A stretch of DNA of 64,000 nucleotides from Prorocentrum cordatum. Lineage: Eukaryota > Sar > Dinophyceae > Prorocentrales > Prorocentraceae. Positions 21,893 through 32,490 of this stretch are shown piece after piece. The position numbers and the translations under genes were made by a program. The stretch's first letter is position 1. Each line of letters begins with the position of its first letter. Where the stretch lies: contig CAUYUJ010014615.1 of NCBI GenBank assembly GCA_963575745.1, positions 642,980 through 706,979 on the forward strand. The letters are read 5' to 3'. The notes under the pieces are model-generated. The model worked only from the letters and a program-made list of their open reading frames with translations, did no database searches and was not told the origin of the DNA.

Positions 21893-22020
21893 GGTGGGGA
21901 TACTTTTTTGTCGCAACCGCAGGCGAGGGCGCCAGCGGCGAGTCAGGTCCGAGCGGGCCGCGCAAGAGCCGAATTGCCTAACGCCGACGGGCCGGCGACC
22001 TCAGCACCGCCTGCTGGTGG
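21893..22020. repeat. Direct repeat, right copy
   Basis: Begins GGTGGGGATACTTTTTTGTC and matches 5208-5330 through GGCGAGGGCGCCAGC and AATTGCCTAACGC to CAGCACC. It immediately precedes the RNase H frame on the minus strand. It is followed at 22014 by GGTGGAGATACGCGAAGCGT, a motif that recurs near 44512. Confidence 0.7.
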
Positions 22021-22036
22021 AGATACGCGAAGCGTC

Positions 22037-22136
22037 AAGAATATCAACAACAAAAAAACTGTTCAACAAAACGTCCCCTGACTATTTTTGGACTATTTTC
22101 GAACATTCCTCCTGTAGAGGGACAGGCCCGACTTAA
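22037..22136. mobile_element. Introner family 1, partial copy (a)
   Basis: Retains the right half (GACTATTTTTGGACT, then CTCCTGTAGAGGGACAGGCC and CGACTTAA) but lacks the left inverted repeat. Same orientation as most other copies. Confidence 0.7.
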
Positions 22137-22255
22137 TGCTACCCGTACCACTTCTTACAGCTGGCAGGATGGAGGGTGGCCCCTGCTCGAAACGGGGCTC
22201 GCGCTTGCATAGCAGACCCACGGGGCTCTCGTCTTGCAAGAGAGAGTTCCTGGCT

Positions 22256-22422
22256 TTAGGTCCGGCGTGTCCCCGTACAGGCGGATTTTGGACGAAAATT
22301 CAAATAACAATAAAATTCCAAAAAATACCCCAACATAGTAAAAAATTGTTGAAACATCGTCCGCTGGTTAGTTGTGGACTATTTGGGGATATTCCTCCTG
22401 TAGAGGGACAGGCCCGACTTAA
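22256..22422. mobile_element. Introner family 1, copy (b)
   Basis: Left end TTAGGTCCGGCGTGTCCC and right end GGGACAGGCCCGACTTAA form the inverted repeat. The interior is AT-rich with the GACGAAAA and TAGTTGTGGACTATTT marks of the family. No convincing target duplication was found. Confidence 0.75.
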
Positions 22423-22900
22423 TTCTAGCTCCTCCTCTCATGTCCTCTCTCCTGTCCTCCGGGTCCGAAACGCTCTGAGGAGATCCCACCATTCTGACTG
22501 ATTCGAAGAGTTACGCACCATCGGCCCGACACAAGCCGCACATTGGAGCTCGTCCGACTTCACTGGTGAAACTGCCCAGCTGCAGTCCCATGCCCTGAGG
22601 CTGCCTGACCTTGCCCGCGACCGCTGCTCCGCACCGCGCGGAACCCAGACTCGGCGACTCCGAAGGGTGTGGGTTGCAAGGGGTGTGGTTTGCAACCGGC
22701 GCACTGGGGGGCACCCTGGGGGGCGGGCGGGGACCTCGACGGAGCTCTCCGCCGCGCCCCGAGGAGGCCCAGCGAGGACGGTGTCGTGCTCTCCGGGCCC
22801 CAGCGGTGCCGATCGCAAGCCGCACCCCGGCGTAAGCATACCCCTTGTACTCGCCGACGGGCATCCGAAGAGGATCTGCTGTTGCAATCCGCGGCCCCAT
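22423..22900. other. No gene recognised
   Basis: GC-rich sequence with overlapping biased frames and short duplicated words (GGGTGTGG at 22676 and 22681). No supported feature. Confidence 0.5.
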
Positions 22901-23047
22901 CCTCCTCCTCCTCCTCCTCCTCCTCCTCCTCCTCCTCCTCCTCCTCCTCCTCCTCCTTCCTCCGCTCCGCCTCCTCCTCCTCCTCCTCCTCCTCCTCCTC
23001 CTCCTCCTCCTCCTCCTCCTCCTCCTCCTCCTCCTCCTCCTCCTCCA
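22901..23047. repeat. (CCT)n microsatellite
   Basis: Two uninterrupted blocks of CCT/TCC triplets are split by CTTCCTCCGCTCCGC near 22957. Every frame across it is open, which creates poly-Ser, poly-Leu, poly-Pro and poly-Glu frames that are not genes. Confidence 0.95.
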
Positions 23048-23190
23048 GCTCCCGACCGCTTCCCCGCCTCCCAAAGTCAACGCTCGATGGCCCTGCAGGG
23101 CCCGAGGCCGGCCCGCGGAGCCCGTAGTCCACGGAGAGCGCCGGGATCGAAATCAAAAAGAAAACTCGTCGTCGGAGATCTGGGAAGCCT

Positions 23191-23350
23191 TAGGTCGGGC
23201 GTGTCCCCCTACAGGCGGATTTGGGACGGAAAATAAAAAACAGCCCAAGAGAATTCAGAAATGGGCAAGAATGCTCCGAAAATCGTCCCCAGACCATTTC
23301 TGGACCATCCTGGAACATTCCTCCTGTGGAGGGACCTGCCCGACTCAAAC
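23191..23350. mobile_element. Introner family 1, copy (c)
   Basis: Left end TTAGGTCGGGCGTGTCCC, right end GACCTGCCCGACTCAA. Flanked by CTGGGAAGCC at 23181-23190 and again at 23351-23360, a target duplication of 8-10 bp. Confidence 0.85.
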
Positions 23351-23465
23351 CTGGGAAGCCCTCCCCCGCTCACCTCTGCGTAGCTGGTAAAATGGTCCGT
23401 CACATTGTGCTCCAGAATCCTGGTGCCCGTGTAGCCAGGCGACTGGTAGTACCTGCGGGGGGGCG

Positions 23466-23476
23466 AGGAGGAGGAG

Positions 23477-23508
<32 letters not shown>

Positions 23509-23710
23509 GGAGGAGGAGCATGAGAAGGAGCAGGAGCAGGAGCAGGAGGCGGAGGCGGAGGAGGAGGAGGAGGAGGAGGAGGAGGAGGAGGAGGAGGGGG
23601 AGGAGGAGGGAGAGGAGGAGGGTGAGGAGGAGGATGATGATGATGAGGAGGAGGAGGAGGAGGAAGAGGAGGAGGAGGAGGAGGCGGAGGAGGAGGAGGA
23701 AGAGGTACGA
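23466..23710. repeat. (GGA)n imperfect microsatellite
   Basis: GGA/GAG triplets with interruptions, including GCAGGAGCAGGAG near 23530 and GATGATGATGA near 23634. Confidence 0.95.
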
Positions 23711-23826
23711 CGCCGAAGGCACAGGCGGATCAGGAGCAGGAAGGCGCGCGAGCTCTCTCAGGAGCCACCCTGGCTCCAGAGAAGCTGCGTGAGGACACTG
23801 GACTCTGGCAACAGGTTGGGTCCTCC

Positions 23827-23990
23827 TTCACCTCCCACTCCTCCTCCTCCTGTTCCTGCTCCTCCTCCCTCCCCCCACTTCTCCTCTTTCCTCCCTCCTC
23901 GTTCCTCCCTCCGCCCTCCTCCCTGCTCCCTCCTCCCCCCTCCTCGTCATCCTCGTCCTCCACCTCCTCCTTGTCCTCCTACTCATCCTC
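23827..23990. repeat. CCT-rich imperfect microsatellite
   Basis: Pyrimidine-rich CCT/CTC repeats with many substitutions. Confidence 0.85.
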
Positions 23991-23999
23991 CTTCCCTTG

Positions 24000-24960
24000 T
24001 CCTTATATTCACATACCTCCCCCATGTCGCACCACCGGACGTGTCGGCAGGGCGGGTAGGGTGTTTCGTCTGAGACTTCATCAGTGGCGACTCTGGAGCT
24101 TGAGTGTTGCAACAGCTTCATGGATGGAGAGGGATGGTCTTCAACGTGTGACTCTCTTCTGAGAGAGGCGCGCATCCGTGCTAAAGCTCGCACCACACTC
24201 GCAGGTGGAGGGGACACCGTTTTTTCAAAATGGATCACTCGCCCATGCGCCGCTCACAATCGTCTTGGGGCTCTGCGACTGCGGCAAATGTGGAGTGTCT
24301 CGCCTTCTCGCCGCGCACACTTGCCTCCCGCCTAACACAGCATCCAAACATGGATGGCGGATTATTTTCGACATGGGGTGTTCGCCGTAGCGCCGCGCAC
24401 ATTCGCCTCAAAAGCGTTGATCTGTTAAGGGGATGGCAGGGCGGCTCTTTTTCAACGTGGCGTGTTCGCTTAAGATCGCACGAAATCTAAAAGCCAGAAT
24501 TCTGAGCGTGTGCGACAGCTGCATGGACGAAGGGCACGTCCATTTCAAACTTGGGCGTTTGCTTGAGGCTGGCTACTCAATGTTATATCGAAGGACCATC
24601 GAAGGACCATAAGTTTGAACTGATGCAACACGTATGCGGCTGGCTTTCAAAATCGACTTGTCGCTTGGTAGTTCTTCGACGCTCACTACAAGAAACGAAC
24701 ACCTGTGCAACAGCTCCACAACTGGCGGCGGTCCTGTTTCAAAATAGGGATCCCGCTGGGCACAACTTTCAAAGGAACAGCCATACGTTTTGTAGATGCC
24801 TTAACACTCGATGGAAAGATGCAGGGCAAGTCGTTCCTGATCGAAACAGGTCTTTCGCATGAATGGCACGCCCATTGGGTACTGATCGTTCAAAGCGGCT
24901 TTTCGAAAAGTGGACAGGAAGGCTTGTGGTGACTTTTGAGAAGGGGACTTAGATCGAAGG
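24000..24960. repeat. Possible degenerate repeat region
   Basis: Recurring words at roughly 60-90 bp spacing (TTTTTCAAAATGG, ATTTTCGACATGGGGTGTTC, TTTTTCAACGTGGCGTGTTC, ATTTCAAACTTGGGCGTTTG) suggest an old tandem repeat of the form TTTCAAMRTGGSGTGTTCGC. No protein is recognised in the region. Confidence 0.4.
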
Positions 24961-25013
24961 GGGGTATTGACTGTGGCGTAATTGATGCATCTTGGATGTA
25001 CGCTGGTACTCCG

Positions 25014-25090
25014 CCTCCTCTTCCTCCGCCTCCTCCTTCGCCTCCGCCTCCGCCTCCTCATCCTCCTCCTCCTTCTCCTCCTCCCCTGAA
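25014..25090. repeat. CCT-rich microsatellite
   Basis: Imperfect CCT triplets with TTC and GCC variants. Confidence 0.85.
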
Positions 25091-25194
25091 ATGTACCACC
25101 GCTTCGAACCTCCGACCCAGTTTCTCTTCTTGGAGCTGCCAACGCGAGACTATCCGATGGACGAAGGAAGGAGTAGGAGAACGGCGAATCGAGT

Positions 25195-25340
25195 GAGCGA
25201 GGGAACAAGGAAGATGCGGACGCGGAGGGGGGCGGGGAAGCGAATGAGGAGGATGAGGGGAAGAGAAGCAGGGGGAGACAACGAGAGACAGAGAAAGACA
25301 AAGAGAGAGAGATAAAGAGAGAGGGGGGGGGGGGGGGGGA
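25195..25340. repeat. Purine-rich GA tract ending in G-run
   Basis: GA-rich sequence (AGAGAGAGATAAAGAGAGAG) followed by about 18 consecutive G residues at 25322-25339. A G-run of this length often marks assembly uncertainty. Confidence 0.8.
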
Positions 25341-25559
25341 AAAGACAAATGGGGCCTGTTCTTGAAGCCTGTGTTGACAACCTGGCCCTCGCCGCACCAC
25401 GGGACTGAGGCTCTCGCCAGCAGCGCGGCAAGGCCGCTCGCCTGGGGCCGCCGCTTTGATCTGACAGGGACGATGATCGAGCGCAGAATGGTCGATCGAA
25501 GGCGAGCGCCAACAGCCCCGCGAAGCCTGGGCTGAGCCGTCCAGCCTCGCGCCCCACTC

Positions 25560-25800
25560 CTGCTCAACCTGCTTACTCCTCTTCCCTGCTCTCCCCCTTT
25601 CCCTCCTCCCTCCTCCTCCCCTCCTCCTGCTCCTCATGCTCGTCTTCCGCTCTCTTTCTCGCCTGCCCCTTCCTCTCCCCCCACTGTCCCTCTTCTCCCT
25701 CCTCCTCCTCCTCCTCCTCCTCCTCCTCCTCCTCCTCCTCCTCCTCCTCCTCCTCCTCCTCCTCCTCCTCTCCTCCTCCTCCTCATCATCATCATCATCA

Positions 25801-25863
<63 letters not shown>

Positions 25864-25930
25864 CTTCGTCCTCATCCTCCTCCTCTTCGTCCTCCTCCTT
25901 CCCCTCGTCATCCTTCTCCTCCTCCCCCCC
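25560..25930. repeat. (CCT)n then (ATC)n compound microsatellite
   Basis: CCT/CTC triplets from about 25560 to 25785 pass directly into CAT/ATC triplets to about 25862, then mixed CCT. No gene is implied by the open frames. Confidence 0.95.
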
Positions 25931-26177
25931 TCTTCTGGCGCCAACCCGTATAAAAAGGCATGGGCCATTAGGTGTTTTTGGAAAGAAGAAAAAACGCTCC
26001 TGGCGTGTAGTCCGCGATGGCTGCCATCCTTCCTGGGGTGTCTGTCATCCCGCTGAAGAGCATCCGCCCGGCTCCCTCGGGCCACCCCGCACACACCCTG
26101 AAAAGGAAGTGCCGGGGGGCCGGGGGGGCTGCCCAGCATCGGCGACAATGGTGGTGGGGGCGCCCTCTTCTCGAACC

Positions 26178-26652
26178 TCACGCTTGCTGATCCGGCGGGG
26201 CTCGGGACTGGCTCGCCTGGGCTGTTCGCGGGCCCGGCAGCGCCCGTGGTGATGGGCCTTTCTGGCGCGCGGCTCCGCGACGTCGTGGTTCGACGTCCGC
26301 GCCGCCGGAAGCCAGACAAGAACCCTCGCCCTTCGCCCTCTCGGCGGTCGGCTTGGGCGGCCTTGGCGGCGCCCCTTCCCATGCGGGTGAGGCAGAGGGG
26401 CACGCCCACGACGGTCCCAACACCGGCCTTGAAGCAGGCCACCGTGCTGCAATTGTCCTTGTACCTCGTACAACGGGTGGCCTTGTGGACCTGATCGTGG
26501 CGGGCGCACGGGCAGGCGCTGGCGTTCGCGCCGTCGCCCGGGGTCGGTGCGTCCGAGGGACGACTGTCCCCATACAGGAGGGCGGCAGGCGAGTTGCCAG
26601 CTGCGCCCCAGTACCCTTCGGGGGCCAGCGGCCGCATCTCGCCGCGCTCCAT
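26178..26652 (-). CDS. Cys-rich ORF fragment, possibly retroelement-derived
   Basis: The minus-strand frame from the ATG at 26652 includes ASACPCARHDQVHKATRCTR, then YKDNCSTVACFKAG and VGVPLCLTRM. Spaced Cys and His residues of this kind look like a zinc-binding module; similar modules occur in dinoflagellate retroelement polyproteins. The frame then becomes Arg/Pro/Ser-rich and finally runs into the ATC microsatellite as poly-Met, so its real end is unknown. No full domain is recognised, and the assignment to a retroelement is inference. Confidence 0.3.
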
Positions 26653-26992
26653 CGCGCCCCCCGCTACGTCTTCGCAGAGGCGGGTCCTCCAGGCCGGCTT
26701 CCGACTCGGACGCCTGATCCAACATCTGGCTTACAGCACTGCCTGACGCGCTCGGGGCCCCGCCTGCTGTCGTTCGGCGGCGGCGGCGCCGGCGTCAAAG
26801 GCAGGAACCGCAGCACGAGGCCAGGGCCAGGGCGCATCGGAGACTCTAGCCGGCTCATCGCCAGAGGATGACGCAGGCTCGGCATAGTCGAAAGAACTGC
26901 GCGTGCGCCGCGAGGGCGACGAGCACCTCCGCGTCACCCACAGCGAGCTCGGCGCGATGGACCTCGCCCTTCTTTGGAGCCCTGGAAATGGG

Positions 26993-27159
26993 CACCAACA
27001 CCAACACAGGGGGTTCGCCTCCACAGGGTGAAGGTGATCCTCGAATTCCGCGTTGGTGGTAATATTTCGGCCACCTTGAAAGCCAGAATATTACCACCAT
27101 CACCGAGATCGGGATCTTCTTCCCTCGGTGGAGGCACGCCGCCGATATTGGTGTTGATG
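26993..27159. mobile_element. Foldback element with ~68-bp arms
   Basis: The left arm (26993-27064) contains CACCAACACCAACAC, GCCTCCACAGGGTGAAG and GGTGGTAATATT. The inverted right arm (27086-27159) matches it with GCCTCCACCGAGGGAAG and GGTGGTAATATT on the minus strand. Only about 20 bp separates the arms. The end sequence differs from introner families 1 and 2. Confidence 0.75.
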
Positions 27160-27299
27160 TCAACCTCGAGGCCTGCGACTTCTGGATCAGGCATCCAGCG
27201 CAGCGGTCGAAATGGATGCGGCGAGGCTCGAGCTTCTCCAGCTGTGCCCGAAGCTGGCGACTGCTAGCCCTTCTGATCGGGTCGAAGTCCACAGGAGCA

Positions 27300-27520
27300 G
27301 GGGAGCCTATAATCGAATGGATAAGTCGGATCGGCGACCGACATGAATCGGATCGGCGGGAAATGGGCGGCCGATTCGGGAAAAGTCGAATCGGCGGAAA
27401 TCGGCAGGCTAGTAGGTCCCTATGGAGAAATCGGAGCCCAAATTAGAATCCGAAGCCGAATCGAATCGGAATCGGAAGCCATCGAAATCAAATCCAATCG
27501 AATCGAAATGAGCCCTGCAG
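27300..27520. repeat. CGAATCGGA-rich degenerate repeat
   Basis: Many copies of AATCGGA, TCGAATCGGAA and CGGATCGGC in both phases. Similar words occur at 61580-61700. Confidence 0.65.
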
Positions 27521-27524
27521 GAGC

Positions 27525-28048
27525 CCCTTGCGGTCCACGCGCAGAACCTCGTCGAAGTTCAGGCGACGACGTGCGACCTGACCCTGGTGCCAGATCGGGA
27601 GGTCGTTGAACTTGCGCTTGGAGCCCCTGCCCTTGACCCGAGGGCGGAAATGCTCAGTCGTCGTGCCAGGCCCCGCTGCTTGGCCGCACCACTTGGCGGC
27701 CGTGGGCTGCGGCGGCGCCAGCGGCAGTAGCTCGTCCAGCTCTGCGTCGCCAGGCGCACGCCTGCGGGCGCACAGACAGAACACCCGGCTGACCGCCCAC
27801 GAACCCAGCTGCAGGGCGCGAAGATGGCGCGGAGACTGTGCTCCACCAGGCGCGAGGATCCCCGTCGCGCTCAGCAGCCCGAGGAACGTCGCTGTGACGG
27901 TCCACGCGGCGCCGAAGAGGTAGACGCCCGCCTGGTCCACCGCGTACATGACCCAACCCCCCGTCGGAGCTGAGCCACCCGTGGTCCTCCCGAGTGGAAA
28001 ACGCCGATGGGAAGCCCCCCATCGCCTCGAAAGCCCCGCCGCCGACAT
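27525..28048 (-). CDS. Hypothetical protein exon(s) with two hydrophobic helices
   Basis: The minus frame reads GGWVMYAVDQAGVYLFGAAW, then TVTATFLGLLSATGILAPGG, which could be two adjacent membrane helices. Next is RALQLGSWAVSRVFCLC, a linker, and a basic segment RVKGRGSKRKFNDLPIWHQG. Composition is ordinary, unlike the repeat frames around it. A neighbouring frame upstream (to 28610) contains SQLEKPYAHSVYCGDD, and another contains NWTFWMSEDVGGGAFEAMGG, so more exons may lie at 28050-28350 in other phases. The protein is not recognised and its ends and introns are unknown. Confidence 0.35.
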
Positions 28049-28689
28049 CCTCGGACATCCAGAAAGTCCAGTTGCCCTCGGATTTCCAACTTAGGACCCA
28101 GACGCCCCATCTCACGATCCAAGAGGTCTTAGATTCACGGGATCCTGGGCCTGTCTGGTTGAGCCCCCCACCCGGCGGCCCAGCTGGCGGAACAGTGTGC
28201 ACGCCTGGCGGAGCATCGCCTGGGCCCTGGGGGGGCCCGCTATCGTCGCCGCAGTAGACGGAGTGCGCGTAGGGCTTTTCCAGCTGGGAGCGGACCAAGC
28301 GCATGCCTGGGAGGCTCCAGGCTGCGCCGCGGGGGAGGGCCCTCGCAAGCAGCCCAGCCGCCAGCCAGGCGCGCGGTGCCCGAGGCCGGGCGCCGCGCGG
28401 GGGTGCCTCGCGGCCAGCGTGGGCGAGGGCCGCGAGGCATCCCGCTGCCCGACCGCCCGGCCCCCTCGCTTGGGCAGCCGCCCTGCGGCTGGCGGGGGAT
28501 GGCGCCGCCTGGCGCCCAGCTGCCAGCCCGCCCAGGCCACCGCGCCGCGCCCAGGCCTTTGGGCCACCTGAGGCCGGTCCCCAGCTTGGCCCAGAAAAGC
28601 TACGAGCCACGTACGTGGGTGAGGCAGGAGAGGGAGGCCCGCGCAGAACTGGGGGCCAGTGAATTCATGGAATTTGGGAGGGGGAGGGC

Positions 28690-29550
28690 GGAAGGACTGC
28701 AGCGCCTAGGAGAACAGTAGGAGTGCGAGCAGCAGCACGGGCGCTAGCAGCGTGACTTCGATGGGCAGTGCGGTTGCGAGCGGCAGCGCAAGTCTTACCA
28801 GCACGACTGGGACCAGCAGCGCGTCGGCGAGCGGTGTTATGGCGATCACATTGGGTGCAATACAACAGTCTGGTGTTGGGGGCTCTGTGCCACTTGGGGG
28901 GTGGGGACTTTGAGCCACGGGAGGACGGCGGCCTCTTGAAGTGCTTCTCCGGGGGAGTGGGAGCGAGGTGCTCGACGGGGGCGTGACGCAACGAGGTGGT
29001 GGCAGCTGCGGTGTGACTCCCCGCCTGTGGAACCCCCCTCTCTTTTTGCGTGGGCCCCCCTTGGCAGGGTTGGGAGGAGTCGGGGCCCGAGCCACCATAG
29101 GGCTCGGCAGCGGACTGAAGGCATCAGCCACCACAGGGCGATGTCCCCCGACCGCGCTGAAGGCCACCATGGGGCTTCCACCAGCGACCATGTGGCGCGA
29201 GGACGGATGCGAGGGGATTCGCACAACTCATTGGCCTCAACGGAATCAGCAGCACCACGGCGACCTGGAGAAACGTGACAACTGTCACAAACACGACTTG
29301 GGCCAGCACTGCGTCGTTGAGCAGCGCGGGCGCGAACGGCACAACCAGTTGGAACCAGCATCACCATTGTTACCACTGTTGCCAGCACGACTGGGGCTAG
29401 AAACGCGGCGCTGTGCAGCATGAATGCGCGTAGAAGTACGGGCGTTACCATCACGACCGGGGCAGCAGCAGCACGACGACGTGGAGCACACCAGCACGAC
29501 TGGGACTGTGACTTGGGGGTGGGAACTCTGAACCACCGCGCGCGGGCGCG
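28690..29550. repeat. Region of diverged repeats around CCAGCACGACTGGG
   Basis: The words CAGCACGACTGGGA, CCAGCACGACTGGGGCTAG and ACCAGCACGACTGGGACTGT recur at 28798, 29380 and 29490. GACTTTGAGCCACGG near 28908 matches GAACTCTGAACCACCG near 29526. The minus-strand frames read as hydrophobic VLVP/LLAPVVL-type peptide. I cannot tell whether this was ever coding. Confidence 0.4.
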
Positions 29551-30000
29551 GCGGCGGCGCGGCGGTGGCACGGCGCGCGGGCGCCCCGCGGGGCGCGGCC
29601 GCTGCAGCGGGCGGCGGGGGTGGCCGTGCAGGCGAGTGCTGAACCCGATGTGCTCATCCGAGGTCCCCATGGGTGCCCCGAGGCGCCTGGAGGCCTCCAC
29701 AGGCTCGAGAGCGCCAGGAGGGGCGGCCCGCTCACCCACCTTCCCACTGTAGAGTAGGTGCGAAGTCCCTGTTGGCGGGACGGGGTGGGCACTGAAAGGC
29801 ACCATAGGCCTTTCAAACACCAAAGGTGGTGGGCGCCACAGTCCTATCGCAACCGACGGAGCTACACTATATGTCCTTCACCCTATATGACTCCATTCAA
29901 CAGTCATTGTGCTCTTCAAACTGGTATTTCAGCCTCTCTCCCAACGCTTCTGCCAAACATCTTATCGGATGAGATCGGCCAGGTCGAAATGGGCCCTGAA

Positions 30001-30001
30001 C

Positions 30002-30063
<62 letters not shown>

Positions 30064-30107
30064 CCGCGACGAACGACGGCGACGACGACGACGACGACCC
30101 GCGACGA

Positions 30108-30154
<47 letters not shown>

Positions 30155-30155
30155 C
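30001..30155. repeat. (CGA)n microsatellite with internal duplication
   Basis: CGA/GAC triplets at 30002-30063 and 30110-30153, separated by two copies of CGACCCGCGACGAACGACGG. Confidence 0.95.
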
Positions 30156-30289
30156 CGCGACGGACAGCGGGGCCGCCTGGGTCGGCCTCGGCCACCGCGC
30201 GGCGCGGCCGCCGCGGGCGCCTGGGGCTCCGCGGGGCGGCATGTCCCTCGCGGGGCGGGTCGGCGCCGGGCCGGGCCGGGGGCTGGGGC

Positions 30290-30438
30290 CAGGTCGGGCG
30301 CGTCCCCCTGCAGGCGGATTTAGGACGAAAAGCAGAACAAAGAGTCCAAAGATGCTCAGCAATGGCCAAGCATATGCTTTGTGCATCGTCCCCTGACTAT
30401 TTTGCGGCTATTTTTGAATGTTCCTTTGCCCGACTTCA
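30290..30438. mobile_element. Introner family 1, copy (d)
   Basis: Left end CAGGTCGGGCGCGTCCCC, right end TTTGCCCGACTTCA; part of the right inverted repeat is deleted. Flanked by GGCTGGGGC at 30281-30289 and 30439-30447. Confidence 0.8.
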
Positions 30439-30439
30439 G

Positions 30440-30790
30440 GCTGGGGCTCGCCGGGGCGGATCGGGCGCCAGCCGCACCGGGCGGACATCTTACTGGGGCC
30501 CCCCAGTCCGAGCAGATGGGGCCAAAGGGTCGCGCCGCATCGGCGATACATCGCCGGTGCACCTGCGATGCACCGGCGGCGTCGGCGATGAATCGGCGAC
30601 GTCGGCGTGGAGAAAATAGGGCCCCACATCGAGTCTCGTCGCCGATGCAACGGCGATGCGGTGGCGGCGCGGTGCGATCCTCCGACCCCAACCGCTCTAA
30701 CCCCCTTTGGAGGGACCTGCACTCTAGGACAAGTTATGGCAGGCTCGTGTCGTGGCGATCCTGGCGTTGGTTTATGACACCGCGCGGAAC
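30440..30790. other. No gene recognised; GCGATGCA-type short repeats
   Basis: Words such as CATCGCCGGTGCACCTGCGA and GATGCACCGGCGGCGTCGGC form local inverted repeats. Similar GGCGATG words recur at 40300-40420. Confidence 0.4.
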
Positions 30791-30794
30791 ATCG

Positions 30795-30796
<2 letters not shown>

Positions 30797-30873
<77 letters not shown>

Positions 30874-31008
30874 TATCATCATTACCATCATCATCTGCAG
30901 CAGCATCAGCATCATCAGCATCAGCATCAGCACCAGCATCATAATCATCAGCATCAGCATCAGCATCATCATCATCAGCATCAGCACAATTATCATAATC
31001 TTAATCAC

Positions 31009-31059
<51 letters not shown>

Positions 31060-31143
31060 AATCATCATCATCTGCAGCAGCATCAGCAGCATCAGCAGCA
31101 TCAGCATCAGCATCAGCACCAGCATCATCATCATCAGCATCAG

Positions 31144-31178
<35 letters not shown>

Positions 31179-31292
31179 GCATCAGCATCAGCATCATCAT
31201 CATAATCTTAATCACCATCATCATCAGCAGCATCATCATCGTCAGCATCACCAGAATCATCATAATCATCATCTTCGTCCTCATCTTCGTCC

Positions 31293-31324
<32 letters not shown>

Positions 31325-31510
31325 GTCATCAGCATCATCATCATAATCATCATCACCATCATCAGCAGCATCCTCGTTAGCATCATCAACATCATCATCA
31401 TCGTCACCATCATCATCATCAGTGTCATCCACGTCATCCTTATCATCATCTTCACCATCACCATCATCATCATCATCATCATCAGCATCATCATCATCAT
31501 CGTCATCATT

Positions 31511-31548
<38 letters not shown>

Positions 31549-31894
31549 AGTCCTCATCGTGACCATCATCATCACAATGAGCATCAGCATCAGCATCATC
31601 AGAATCCTCATCATCAGCAGCAGCATCGTCCTCATCACCATCGGCAGCAGCAGCATACTCACCACCGAAATATAACCATTCTGATCATCAGCAGCATCAT
31701 CATCGTCAGCATCATCAGCATCACCTCCAACATCAATCGTCGGTCACTACCGTCATCATAATTATTTTCATCATCATCAGAATCATCAACCTCATCATCA
31801 TCATCATCGTCATCATCAGCATCACCATCATCATCATCAGCATCAACATCATCAGCAGCATTACCATTATCAGCATCATCACCACCACCACCGC

Positions 31895-31957
<63 letters not shown>

Positions 31958-32334
31958 GGTCATCATCATCAGCATCAGCATCAGCATCATAATTACCCTG
32001 GTCATCATCATCAACATCATCACCATCATCATGATCAACATCAACATCAACATATTAATCATGTTCATCATCATGTGCATCAACATCACTATGCGTATTG
32101 TCATGGTCGTCATCATCATCATGATCAGCGGCAGCATCATCATCATCAGCATCATCAGCATCATATTTAGCAGCATCATCATCATCATCATCGTCATTGC
32201 CATCGTCACCATCAACAGCAGTAGCATCAGCAGCAGCAGCAACAGCAGCAGCATCGTCCTCATCATCATCGGCAGCAACAGCATACTCACCAACAGCATC
32301 ATCATCAGCAGCAGCATCATCAGCAATCATCATC

Positions 32335-32388
<54 letters not shown>

Positions 32389-32490
32389 GTCATCATCACC
32401 ACCATCATCGATCGTCGATCATCATCATCATCAGCACCAGCATCACCATCATCGATCATCACCATCATCGTCATCACCCTCATCATCCCC
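30797..32490. repeat. 1.7-kb (ATC)n array with CAG variants
   Basis: Triplets of CAT/ATC with scattered CAGCAT, CGT, TAAT and CTC variants fill the interval. Every frame is open for long stretches (poly-Ile, poly-Met, poly-Asp, poly-Ser/His), a property of the triplets and not of a gene. Confidence 0.95.

Larger units (their letters stand above)
5208..22020 (-). mobile_element. Large element with RNase H and SF1 helicase regions
   Basis: Direct repeats of about 120 bp at 5208-5330 and 21893-22020 bound a run of minus-strand coding regions. In transcription order these are RNase H (21.9-20.9 kb), a Cys-rich segment, an unknown region, an Upf1-like helicase, an unknown zinc-binding region, and an Ala/Pro/acidic region ending near 6404. 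A LINE of 7,015 bp interrupts the helicase; without it the element is about 9.8 kb. Several frame changes occur along the run (near 21.7, 21.0, 19.85, 18.98, 10.64 and 8.3-7.7 kb), from decay, sequence error or unrecognised introns. No reverse transcriptase was found upstream of the RNase H, so the copy may be 5'-truncated there. Treating the run as one element is inference from order, shared strand and continuity; the helicase could instead be a captured host gene. Confidence 0.45.

Noticed and set aside
5208-22020. Interpretation as a classical LTR retrotransposon
   Set aside because: No integrase, protease, Gag or primer-binding site was seen. The RNase H is of LINE type and the repeats lack TG...CA ends. 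The direct repeats are reported, but the LTR class is not claimed.
28620-29823. Hydrophobic VLVP/LLAP-rich minus-strand frames as a membrane protein
   Set aside because: They follow from repeated CCAGCACGACTGGG-type words in several frames; no consistent frame runs through the region.
30797-32490. Poly-Ile, poly-Met and poly-Asp open frames of ~200-300 codons
   Set aside because: Same reason: an ATC microsatellite read in different frames.
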